A stretch of 64,000 nt of DNA. Source: Corynebacterium kalidii. GTDB taxonomy: Bacteria; Actinomycetota; Actinomycetes; Mycobacteriales; Mycobacteriaceae. The stretch covers positions 1-64,000 of the forward strand of contig NZ_JALIEA010000005.1 in NCBI RefSeq assembly GCF_022869005.1, given 5' to 3'. The position numbers were made by a program, and so were the translations under genes. Every line of letters begins with the position of its first letter. The stretch's first letter is position 1. This document shows, piece by piece, positions 26,637 through 34,764 of this stretch. The notes beneath the pieces are model-generated. The model was not told where the DNA came from. It searched no databases and was given only the letters and a program-made list of their open reading frames with translations.

Positions 26637-28406
26637 TCAGAACACCGACTCGTCCAGGTCGTTGAGTAGGGAGTCGCGGGCGCCGAGCCGCTCGAGGACG
26701 GGGTCGACCTTCGGCAACTCGCAGGTGAAGAAGTACTGCGCCGCAGCCCGTTTCCCCTCCGCCAGCGGCGATCCCGCAGCCTCCGCCGCGAACGCCATGT
26801 CCAGCCAGAGCCAGGCGACGACGACGTGCCCGGTTACCTCCAGGTAGTCCGTGGCGTGGGCCAGCGCGGCGGTGGCGTCCCCGTCCTGCCACAGGGCCCC
26901 GGTCACCTCGAGAAGCCGCCGTAGGCGGTCGGCGAGAGCCGTGGAGAACTCCGGGAACAGAAGCGCCGTGGACTTCACCGTCTCCGAGACCGTGTCGGCG
27001 AGGAGGTGCAGCCCCGCCCCGTCCTGCATCAGGACCTTGCGTCCCAGCAGGTCCTGGCCCTGGATGCCGTGCGTTCCCTCGTGGATCGGGTTCAGCCGGT
27101 TGTCCCGGTAGAACTGCTCCACGTTGTAGTCGCGCGTGTACCCGGCCCCGCCGAGGACCTGGATCGCCAGGTCATTGGCCGCGGGACCGTACTGGGACGG
27201 GAAACTCTTCACCACCGGGGTCAGGACGTCCAGGAGCAGCTCATGGCGCCGCCGTTCCTCGCCGGTGGAGGTCGCGGCCAGATCCACCAGGTGCGCGGCG
27301 TACAGGCACAACGCCATCGACCCTTCCGCGTAGGTCTTCTGCGCCATCAGCATGCGCCGGACATCGGCGTGCCGGATGATCGGGACCTGCGGTCCGGCAG
27401 GGTTTTTCGCCCCGACAGGGCGGCCCTGCGGACGGCTGCGGGCGTAGTCCAGCGACTCCAGGTAGCCCGTCATCGCCAGGGCTGCGGCACCGGTGCCCAC
27501 GCCGATCCGGGCCTCGTTCATCATGTGGAACATGTACTGCAGCCCGCGGTTCTCCTCACCGACGAGATACCCCACCGCTCCTGATGACCCGCCGGGGGTG
27601 TGGGCGCCCTCGCCGAAGTTCAGCAGCGTGTTCGTGGTGCCGCGGTAACCCATCTTGTGGTTCAGGCCGGCCAGGACGACGTCGTTGCGCTCCCCGGACG
27701 TCAGGAACTTCGGGACGATGAAGAGACTGAGGCCCTTCACACCGTCCTCCGCGCGACCGGTGCGGGCGAGGACGAGATGGACGATGTTGTCCGTCATCCC
27801 GTGGTCGCCCCCGGAGATCCACATCTTCGTCCCGGTGATCCGCCAGGTGCCGTCCGCCTCGCGCCGGGCACCGGTCGTCACGTCCGCCAGGGAGGACCCC
27901 GCGTGCGGTTCGGACAGGCACATCGTCCCGCTGTACCGCCCGGCGAGCTGCGGTTCAGCGTAGGTGGCGACCTGTTCCGGCGTCCCGTGGGCGAGGATCA
28001 GTGCGGCGTTGGCCATGGTCAGCATGGGGTAGGCGGCGGTGGCGATGTTGGCGGCCTGGGCCCAGGCGAAACAGGCGCGGGACACGGTGAGCGGCAGGTC
28101 CACGCCTCCGTGTTCCTCGCCGAAGGAAGCGGCGGTCAGTCCGGACTCCGCGAAGGCCCGCAGTGCCGGGGCGATCGCCTCGTGGGTGTGGACACCCTCG
28201 GCGTCGAAGGTGGGTTCATCCTGGTCCGACGCTCGCATGTGGGGGCGGAACCACGTGTGCGCCAGGGTGCGGGAGGCGTCCAGCATGGCGTCGAAGGTGT
28301 CGCGGGAGTGGTCGGCGAACCTGTCGTGCTCGGTCAGAGACTCGACGTCCAGCCAGTCGTAGAGGAGGAACGCGAGGTCGTCGGTCGAGAGGATGTCGGC
28401 GGTCAT
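26637..28406 (-). CDS. fadE: Acyl-CoA dehydrogenase (FadE5-like)
   Basis: This FAD enzyme performs the first step of beta-oxidation. At 589 residues it is of the long (AidB/FadE5-like) type with a C-terminal extension. Motifs: MCLSEPHAGSSLADVTTGA, WRITGTKMWISGGDH, NHKMGYRGTTN, IQVLGGAGYTRDYNVEQ and the catalytic-base region LNPIHEGTHGIQGQDLLGR. The last 130 residues form the extra helical domain. The ATG at 28406 follows a TACCAT element by 8 nt. It is convergent with fadD and divergent from glfT2. Substrate length is not determinable. Confidence 0.92.
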   Translation of the reverse strand: MTADILSTDDLAFLLYDWLDVESLTEHDRFADHSRDTFDAMLDASRTLAHTWFRPHMRASDQDEPTFDAEGVHTHEAIAPALRAFAESGLTAASFGEEHGGVDLPLTVSRACFAWAQAANIATAAYPMLTMANAALILAHGTPEQVATYAEPQLAGRYSGTMCLSEPHAGSSLADVTTGARREADGTWRITGTKMWISGGDHGMTDNIVHLVLARTGRAEDGVKGLSLFIVPKFLTSGERNDVVLAGLNHKMGYRGTTNTLLNFGEGAHTPGGSSGAVGYLVGEENRGLQYMFHMMNEARIGVGTGAAALAMTGYLESLDYARSRPQGRPVGAKNPAGPQVPIIRHADVRRMLMAQKTYAEGSMALCLYAAHLVDLAATSTGEERRRHELLLDVLTPVVKSFPSQYGPAANDLAIQVLGGAGYTRDYNVEQFYRDNRLNPIHEGTHGIQGQDLLGRKVLMQDGAGLHLLADTVSETVKSTALLFPEFSTALADRLRRLLEVTGALWQDGDATAALAHATDYLEVTGHVVVAWLWLDMAFAAEAAGSPLAEGKRAAAQYFFTCELPKVDPVLERLGARDSLLNDLDESVF

Positions 28407-28473
28407 GCTTTCCGATGGTAAAGGACATCGCATACTCCCGGGTAGGTTGCCGGTTCATCGCCGTCGGGGCCGG

Positions 28474-28560
28474 TGTGGCAGACCTGTCGGGCGACCGGGC
28501 AGGGGGCCTGGTCGATCTGCGGTCTGGAATCGACCGCCACCTCTGCCACAGGGCTGACAG
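28474..28560 (+). ncRNA. Possible three-way-junction RNA in the fadE-glfT2 intergenic region
   Basis: The 371-bp gap between fadE and glfT2 holds no gene. Within it, P1 pairs 28474-28482 with 28552-28560 (9 bp, perfect). P2 pairs 28483-28490 with 28495-28503 (8 bp, one bulge, one G-U), closed by a GCGA tetraloop of the GNRA type. P3 pairs 28510-28516 with 28529-28535 (7 bp, perfect). P1 and P2 abut directly. It may be a leader element for glfT2, a small RNA, or chance folding of GC-rich DNA. The remainder of the gap has short CCCAGCGT-like repeats and a weak -10 (AATAAT at 28730-28735) for glfT2. Confidence 0.35.
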
Positions 28561-28777
28561 CTCTGCCGTCGCGCCGGGCCGTCGCGTCCGACCGACCGAG
28601 CACCCACCCGGCACCCACCGAGCACTAACCCAGCCGCCCCCCAGCGTCCCCCAGCGTCCCGCAGCCTCTCGCAGGCGATTCACAGGTGGAATCCGCGTGC
28701 CCGACTACGTCCGGACCGTGATGATGGGGAATAATCGTCGGCGTACAACTGTCTAACGGAGGCCGGCGTAGAACTTG

Positions 28778-30829
28778 ATGAGCGCAACCACTGAGATGAG
28801 CGACGATCGCCGTGACGATCGCTACGACCCGCGGCGCCTCGCCCGGGTCATTCTGCCGAAGAGGGGAGAACCCCGGGACGTCCGCTCCCTCTACATCGTG
28901 GAGAACGAGCAGACCCCGGGTCGTGTGACCGCACTGTCCCGGACGTCCGCACGGATCCCCGCGGGGGAAGAGGTCAGCTTCGAGAGCTACTTCAACGGGT
29001 TCCCGGCGTCCTACTGGCGCCGCTGGAGCCAGCTCGACGAGGTGCAGCTGCGCGTCGACCTCACCGGCGACGCCCGCATCGACATCTACCGTTCCAAGAT
29101 CGACGGCTCGCGTATCGCCGTGACCGGCGGCATCGTCGAGGTCGACGGGAGCGGTCACGGTGTCGCGGAGTTCACCGTGTCCCTGGCGCCGTTCGAGGAC
29201 GGCGGCTGGATCTGGTTCGACATCACCTGTGAGTCCGAGACCACGATCCACAGTGCCGGCTGGTTCGCCACCAGGGACGCCGGCGAGCAGCGCGTCGTCT
29301 CGGACACGGTCGTCACCGACCCGGCGACGGGGGAGACGACGACCCTCAAGGAGGGCGACCTCCTGCCCGCCCCGGAGCCGCGGGTGACCATCGGCATCCC
29401 CACGTTCAACCGTCCGGCGGACGCCGTCGCCGCGCTGGAGGCGCTGTCCTCCGACCCGGTGGTCGACTCGGTGGTGGACGCGCTCATCATGCCGGACCAG
29501 GGCACGAAGCACCCGAAGGACGAGCCGGGGTTCCCGGCGGTGGAGCAGCACTTCGGCGACCGTCTGCGCATGCCGGTGCAGGGCAACCTCGGTGGTTCCG
29601 GCGGGTACTCGCGCATCATGTACGAGGCGCGGCACCCGGAGCGTGGCACGGACAGCCCGTTCATCCTGTACATGGACGACGACATCGCCATCGAGCCGGA
29701 CAGTGTGCTGCGCGCCCTGGCGGCGTCGCGCTACGCGGCCTCGCCGATGCTGGTGGGCGGGCAGATGCTGAACCTGCAGGAGCGCAGCCACCTGCACACC
29801 ATGGGTGAGATCATCGACCGCGGCAGCTTCATGTGGACCGCGGCCCCGCACACCCACTACGACCACGACTTCTACAACCACCCGCTGCGCGACCGCGGGG
29901 AGTACGGCACGAACGCCTCGGGCGAACGTGTCGACTCGAAGGACCTGCACCGCCGCATCGACGCCGACTACAACGGCTGGTGGATGTGCATGATCCCGCG
30001 GGTCGTCGCCGACACGGTCGGTCAGCCGCTGCCGCTGTTCATCAAGTGGGACGACGGCGAGTTCGGGCTGCGTGCCCGGGACCACGGTTTCCCGACGGCG
30101 TCGTGGCCGGGCATCGCCATCTGGCACATGGCCTGGTCCGACAAGGACGACGCGATCGACTGGCAGGCGTACTTCCACCTGCGTAACCGCCTGATCGTCG
30201 CCGCCCTCCAGCACGAGGGCAGCCCCACCGGCATCATCGCCTCGATGACCAAGGCCACGGCGAAGCACCTGATGTGCCTGGAGTACTCCACCGTGGCGAT
30301 CCAGAACGAGGCGATGAAGGACTTCCTCGCCGGGCCCGACCAGCTCTTCGACATCCTGGAGACGGCCCTGCCGCGGATCAACGCGCTGCGCAAGCAGTAC
30401 CCGGACGCCGTCGTCGTCCCGTCGTCGTCGACGCTGCCGGCGGCCGACGGCGGTCCGGCGAAGCTCACGGACATCCCGCTGTCCCCGCTGGCGAAGGTGA
30501 CCCGGTTGGCGAAGGTCGTGGCGAACAACCTGCGGCCGGCCGACCCGCACCACCACGAGGTCCCGCAGGTCAACCTGCCGCCGATCGAGGCCCGGTGGTT
30601 CTCCCTGGGACGTCTCGACGGCGTGACCGTGACCACCGCCGACGGTACCGGTGTGGTCTACCGCAAGCGTGACCGCGACAAGGCCCGGGAGCTGGCCACG
30701 GAGTCCGCCCGCCTGCAGAAGGAGGTCGCGACCCGTTTCGACGAGATGCGGCAGCGTTACCGCGTCGCCCACCCGGAGCTGACCAGCGTCGACGCCTGGG
30801 CCCGGATCTTCGAACCGGGGGAGCGCTGA
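28778..30829 (+). CDS. glfT2: Galactofuranosyltransferase GlfT2
   Basis: This processive glycosyltransferase builds the galactan backbone from UDP-galactofuranose. The N-terminal beta domain contains FESYFNGFPASYWRRW. The GT-A domain starts at VTIGIPTFNRPADAV, has the metal-binding YMDDDIAIEP and the catalytic-base region FIKWDDGEFGLRARDHG, with IAIWHMAWSDKDD nearby. The C-terminal helical domain ends in a charged helix. Length is 683 residues, usual for GlfT2. The ATG at 28778 is preferred; a TTG just before it and an ATG at 28796 are alternatives. It overlaps the PAP2 gene by one base (TGATG), starting an operon glfT2-PAP2-ubiA. Confidence 0.95.
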   Translation: MSATTEMSDDRRDDRYDPRRLARVILPKRGEPRDVRSLYIVENEQTPGRVTALSRTSARIPAGEEVSFESYFNGFPASYWRRWSQLDEVQLRVDLTGDARIDIYRSKIDGSRIAVTGGIVEVDGSGHGVAEFTVSLAPFEDGGWIWFDITCESETTIHSAGWFATRDAGEQRVVSDTVVTDPATGETTTLKEGDLLPAPEPRVTIGIPTFNRPADAVAALEALSSDPVVDSVVDALIMPDQGTKHPKDEPGFPAVEQHFGDRLRMPVQGNLGGSGGYSRIMYEARHPERGTDSPFILYMDDDIAIEPDSVLRALAASRYAASPMLVGGQMLNLQERSHLHTMGEIIDRGSFMWTAAPHTHYDHDFYNHPLRDRGEYGTNASGERVDSKDLHRRIDADYNGWWMCMIPRVVADTVGQPLPLFIKWDDGEFGLRARDHGFPTASWPGIAIWHMAWSDKDDAIDWQAYFHLRNRLIVAALQHEGSPTGIIASMTKATAKHLMCLEYSTVAIQNEAMKDFLAGPDQLFDILETALPRINALRKQYPDAVVVPSSSTLPAADGGPAKLTDIPLSPLAKVTRLAKVVANNLRPADPHHHEVPQVNLPPIEARWFSLGRLDGVTVTTADGTGVVYRKRDRDKARELATESARLQKEVATRFDEMRQRYRVAHPELTSVDAWARIFEPGER

Positions 30830-31359
30830 TGGGGCGCCCGGAGGCGGATGTCCTCGTCGCCGTGCAGGACGCACTCGTCCCCGGTGACCCGGAGGGTTCC
30901 GTCGTGCTGGGTGCGGCCCGTGGGCTCAGCCATTTCGGCGAGCACGCGCTCGGGTGGTTCGCCCTGGCCGGTGCCGGGGCGTCGGTGGCCGCTGTCCGCG
31001 GTCGGACGGTGGAGCCGTGGGTGGAGCTCGGGGTGTCCGCGTTCGCCGCGCACGCCGCGTCCGTCGTCCTGAAGCGTGTGGTGCGGCGGCGACGGCCGTC
31101 GGACCCGCGGATCCGGGTCGGGGTCGGTACCCCGTCGCGGCTGAGCTTCCCCTCGTCCCACGCGACGTCCACCGCCGCGGCGCTGGCGTCGCTGAGCCGG
31201 ATCACCGGTTCACGTCTGCCCCTGGCCGGGGTGCCGGTGATGATGGCGTCCCGCCTGGTGCTCGGCGTGCACTACCCCACCGACGTCCTCGCCGGTGTTG
31301 CCCTCGGCGTGGCGACGGAGAAGGCCGTCCACCGAACTGCGAAGGAGATCAAGCGATGA
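30829..31359 (+). CDS. PAP2-family phosphatase (probable DPPR phosphatase)
   Basis: This membrane phosphatase has 176 residues with three PAP2 signatures: KRVVRRRRPSD, PSSHATSTAAAL and SRLVLGVHYPTDVLAG. Its place directly before the decaprenyl-phosphate phosphoribosyltransferase gene matches Rv3807c of M. tuberculosis, which is proposed to remove the 5-phosphate from decaprenylphosphoryl-5-phosphoribose during DPA synthesis. The role is inferred from context. It overlaps both neighbours (TGATG and ATGA), so translation is coupled. Confidence 0.88.
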   Translation: MGRPEADVLVAVQDALVPGDPEGSVVLGAARGLSHFGEHALGWFALAGAGASVAAVRGRTVEPWVELGVSAFAAHAASVVLKRVVRRRRPSDPRIRVGVGTPSRLSFPSSHATSTAAALASLSRITGSRLPLAGVPVMMASRLVLGVHYPTDVLAGVALGVATEKAVHRTAKEIKR

Positions 31360-32480
31360 CTCGTCCCGGGACGGATCCGGAATTCGACCCCACCGAAACC
31401 CACGACACGAACGAGCGCCCGGGTGAACGCCAGGCGTTCATCGGGTCGGAGCCGCACACCTCAGGTCTCGAGGAGCCGGCGGCGTGGGAGGACCGGACCT
31501 ACGCGCGCGAGGAGTCCGGGGGTGGTTCGGCCGCGGGAGCCGCGGGCACTTCAGACGCCCCGGGCCACCGCGCGCCCCGGAACCTCCCGGAGGCGATGTT
31601 CAAGGCGCTGCGCCCGAAGCAGTGGGTGAAGAACGTTCTCGTCGTCGCCGCACCGGCGGCGGCCGGCGGCGACCTGCTCTTCCAGGGGCGGGTGATCACC
31701 GACATCATCATCGCCTTCGTCGTGTTCTGCCTCGGGGCGTCGTCGATCTACCTGGTCAACGACGCCAAGGACGTCGACTCCGACCGGCAGCACCCCACGA
31801 AACGGTTCCGTCCGATCGCGGCGGGTGTCCTGCCGGTGGGCCTGGCCTACACCATGGCGGTGGTGCTCATCGTCGGGGCGGTGGGGCTGAGTTTCCTGGC
31901 GTCCAACGGCGGGTCGTTGGCGATCGTGATCGCGGTGTACATCGTGCTGCAGCTGGGCTACTGCTTCGGCTGGAAGCACCAGCCGGTGATCGATATCGCG
32001 CTGGTGTCCTCCGGGTTCATGCTGCGGGCGATGGCCGGTGGTGTGGCGGCGAGTATCGACCTGTCGCAGTGGTTCCTGCTGGTCGCCGCGTTCGGTTCGC
32101 TGTTCATGGCGGCGGGCAAACGCTACGCGGAGCTGAAGCTGTCGCTGCGCTCGGGGGCGAAGATCCGCAAGTCCCTGGAGAGCTACACCCCGACCTACCT
32201 GCGGTTCGTCTGGACGCTGGCGGCCACGGCCGTGGTGCTGGCGTACGCGCTGTGGGGCTTCGACATGAGCCAGCAGCACCCCGGCCACGCGGCGGTCTGG
32301 TACCAGGTCTCGATGGTGCCGTTCACGGTGGCGATCCTGCGGTACGCCGCCGACGTCGACCGTGGCGACGGCGGTGCGCCGGACGAGATCGCGTTGAGCG
32401 ACCGGACGCTGCAGGCCCTGGCGTTGATCTGGGTGGCGACGATCGCGGTCGCCGTCTACGTGATCCCCGCTGTGGCGTAG
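31356..32480 (+). CDS. ubiA: Decaprenyl-phosphate phosphoribosyltransferase (DPPR synthase)
   Basis: This UbiA-fold membrane enzyme joins PRPP to decaprenyl phosphate, the first step toward the arabinose donor DPA. It has LRPKQWVKNVLV, the first aspartate motif NDAKDVDSDRQHPTKRFRPI and the second site with GKRYAELK, plus about nine membrane segments. Total length is 374 residues. About the first 75 residues are hydrophilic (Glu/Gly/Ser/Thr-rich) and probably disordered, longer than the short N-terminus I expect in this family. The ATG at 31356 overlaps the PAP2 stop codon by ATGA, so the extension is very likely translated. Confidence 0.93.
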   Translation: MTRPGTDPEFDPTETHDTNERPGERQAFIGSEPHTSGLEEPAAWEDRTYAREESGGGSAAGAAGTSDAPGHRAPRNLPEAMFKALRPKQWVKNVLVVAAPAAAGGDLLFQGRVITDIIIAFVVFCLGASSIYLVNDAKDVDSDRQHPTKRFRPIAAGVLPVGLAYTMAVVLIVGAVGLSFLASNGGSLAIVIAVYIVLQLGYCFGWKHQPVIDIALVSSGFMLRAMAGGVAASIDLSQWFLLVAAFGSLFMAAGKRYAELKLSLRSGAKIRKSLESYTPTYLRFVWTLAATAVVLAYALWGFDMSQQHPGHAAVWYQVSMVPFTVAILRYAADVDRGDGGAPDEIALSDRTLQALALIWVATIAVAVYVIPAVA

Positions 32481-32629
32481 CTGGACGTCCCCTGGCGTAA
32501 CGCTGGAGGACGACTGGCCGATATCCTTGGCGGAAAAGATCACTGTTTGGTAACGTTCCGGACACTGTAGGCAATGACGGCGGTGACGACACCGGCGCCG
32601 CCGTCTGACAAAAGCACGTAAAGGAAAAC

Positions 32630-33679
32630 ATGACGACTGCCACCGGAAAGCACCGGTCCGCGACCGGCTCGCTGGGCCGTAAGATCATGGCCCTGATCGT
32701 CGCGATCGGGACCGCCTTCGGGTTGGCCGCCGTCGCGACCCCGACGGCCAGCGCCGACGACCGCGGGATCCTGGGCCCCCGTTGCACCTGGGCCAACTAC
32801 AACCACTTCGTCCAGAACTGCTGGTTCTACTCCGGGGCGATGGGTCAGGACATCCAGGTCCAGATCAAGCGCTCCAACAGCGACTCGGCGATCTACCTGC
32901 TCGACGGCCTGCGGGCCCGTGACGACTGGAACGCGTGGACCTACCTGGGCCACGCCCCGGAGATGTTCGTCAACGACGACGTCAACGTCGTCATGCCGGT
33001 CGGCGGCGCCTCCCAGTTCTACGCGGACTGGATCGGCCCGTTCAACGGGACCACCACGCCGAAGAAGCCGCGGTGGGAGACCTTCCTGACCCGCGAGCTC
33101 CCCGCCCAGCTGCAGAGCGGTTTCGGCATCAGCCCCAACAAGAACGCACTGGTCGGCCTGTCGATGGGCGGCACTGCCGCGATCAACCTGGCTTCCCGTC
33201 ACCGTAACCAGTTCAAGCAGGTCACCTCGCTGTCCGGTTACCTGAACACCACGGCCCCGGGCATGTACATGGCGCTGCAGTTCGCGATGAACGAGGGTTC
33301 CCCGGGTGCGAACATCTGGGACATGTGGGGCCACCCGCTCCACCCGACCCGGTTCGCGAACGACCCGTTGCTGAACGCCCCGAAGCTGGCGGGCATGCCG
33401 GTGTACCTCTCCGCCGCCGCCGGTATCCCCGGGCCGCGGGACGACTTCATGGCCAACCCGGTCGGCGGTATCGCCGGCATCGGCCTGGAGTGGGGGGCCC
33501 GCGGTTCCACCGCGACCTTCGAACTGGCCGCGCGGGCCTCCGGTGCGAACGTGACCGCCAGCTACCCGACGGTCGGCGTGCACAACTGGACGCTGTGGAC
33601 CCCGGAGCTGCAGAAGGCACGTCCGAAGATCCTCGACGCGCTGAACGTGTGCTACCGCGCAGGCAAGCTGGTCTGCTGA
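32630..33679 (+). CDS. cmt2: Mycolyltransferase (antigen-85-type), short form
   Basis: This secreted enzyme moves mycolate from trehalose monomycolate to trehalose or arabinogalactan. It has 349 residues: a signal peptide (cleavage near TASA, residue about 42), the substrate loop LDGLRARDDW (residues 91-100), VVMPVGGASQFYADW, the nucleophile Ser178 in VGLSMGGTA, LSGYLNTTAPG, and a C-terminal VGVHNWTLW supplying the catalytic histidine. There are cysteines at the N- and C-terminal ends (mature Cys52, Cys64 and the terminal Cys). GAAAGGAAAA-like SD sequence is AAAGGAAAAC just before the ATG. It starts 149 nt after ubiA and follows the gene order of C. glutamicum cmt2. Confidence 0.93.
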   Translation: MTTATGKHRSATGSLGRKIMALIVAIGTAFGLAAVATPTASADDRGILGPRCTWANYNHFVQNCWFYSGAMGQDIQVQIKRSNSDSAIYLLDGLRARDDWNAWTYLGHAPEMFVNDDVNVVMPVGGASQFYADWIGPFNGTTTPKKPRWETFLTRELPAQLQSGFGISPNKNALVGLSMGGTAAINLASRHRNQFKQVTSLSGYLNTTAPGMYMALQFAMNEGSPGANIWDMWGHPLHPTRFANDPLLNAPKLAGMPVYLSAAAGIPGPRDDFMANPVGGIAGIGLEWGARGSTATFELAARASGANVTASYPTVGVHNWTLWTPELQKARPKILDALNVCYRAGKLVC

Positions 33680-33728
33680 CATAAGCGGGACGTAAGGGGG
33701 ATCCTGACGCGGAGGACGGTTGGGGGAC

Positions 33729-33759
33729 GGCCCGGGAGATGACCGACATCTCCCGGGCC
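33729..33759. terminator. Hairpin after cmt2
   Basis: A perfect 12-bp hairpin (33729-33740 with 33748-33759) with a 7-nt loop lies between cmt2 and the TrhA-like gene, just before the latter's -10 element. No T-tract follows. Confidence 0.6.
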
Positions 33760-33780
33760 GCACGCATACACTGGGAAAGT

Positions 33781-34485
33781 ATGGAAACAGAAGCGAAGGA
33801 GCCAGGGGAGCGGCGTCGTCCACGGCCGGTGGACCGGGGAGACCGGCCGCTCCTGCGGGGCCGGCTCCACGAGAACGCGGCGTGGTATTTCGCGGGCACG
33901 GGCACGGCCCTGACCGCGACCTCCTTCATCCTGCACGGCGGCAGCGCCCTGTCCTGGTCCGCCGTGCTCTACTCCCTCTGCCTCATCGGCCTGTTCGCCG
34001 TGTCGGCGCTGTACCACCGCGTGCCGTGGCGCCGTGAGACCACCGTCCAGGCGTGGCGCCGCGCCGACCACTCGATGATCGCCATCTTCATCGCCGGGAC
34101 CTACGGGCCCATCGCGGTGTTCGCGTTCGACTCGTGGTCGGAGGGGTTGTGGATTCTCCCGGTCTGCTGGGTGCTGGCGGTCGCCGCGGTGGTGATGAAC
34201 GTCTTCTGGATCGGCCACCCGCGGTGGCTGGACGTGGTGGTGTACCTCTCGCTGGGCTGGCTGGCGGTGCTGAAGGTCGGCGGGTTCGTCGACACGATCC
34301 CGCTGGTCGCCGGGGTGCTGATCGTGGTCGGCGGGATCATCTACTCCCTGGGTGCGGTGGTCTATGGACTGCGTCGGCCGAATCCGTCGGTGCGGTGGTT
34401 CGGTTTCCACGAGGTGTTCCACGCCGCGACGATCGTGGCCGGTGGCCTGCACCATGTGGCGATCTGGATCCTCGTGCTCTCCTGA
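33781..34485 (+). CDS. Hemolysin III / TrhA family membrane protein
   Basis: This 234-residue PAQR-like protein has seven membrane segments. Family residues are visible: the histidine in SALYHRVPWR, ADHSMIAIFIAGTYGP (Asp-His), and C-terminal FHEVFHAATIVAGGLHHVAI with the metal-binding histidines. Relatives were named hemolysins, but most act in membrane-lipid homeostasis. A cytoplasmic N-terminal tail of about 35 residues is rich in Glu, Arg and Pro. The ATG at 33781 is preferred over one upstream because TACACT (33767-33772) ends 8 nt before it, giving a leaderless mRNA. Confidence 0.9.
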   Translation: METEAKEPGERRRPRPVDRGDRPLLRGRLHENAAWYFAGTGTALTATSFILHGGSALSWSAVLYSLCLIGLFAVSALYHRVPWRRETTVQAWRRADHSMIAIFIAGTYGPIAVFAFDSWSEGLWILPVCWVLAVAAVVMNVFWIGHPRWLDVVVYLSLGWLAVLKVGGFVDTIPLVAGVLIVVGGIIYSLGAVVYGLRRPNPSVRWFGFHEVFHAATIVAGGLHHVAIWILVLS

Positions 34486-34764
34486 CCCCCTGGGGTGGCC
34501 GGTTCCCGGTGCGGGCCCGGCGGGGGTGCTAGACTTCCGGCAGAAGCTAAGTCTCAAGTAAAACTTCAAGGTTTTGGCGTGTTGTCCCGGGAAACCGGTG
34601 ACCGGATTGCCATAATTGCCGGTGTCGCCGTCACGGCCAGCTGTGGCGGACACCGGTTTCCGACCGGAGCCCGGCAGTGGGAGGGGAACCCGCTGCGGGG
34701 GTCCGATGCCGCCGACACCGCCGATCCTGACGAGACGCACCGACGAAGGAAGAACGCCACCACC

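Noticed and set aside
28600..28680. Short CCCAGCGT-like repeats as a CRISPR array
   Set aside because: Units are under 10 nt, unequal, and lack spacers.
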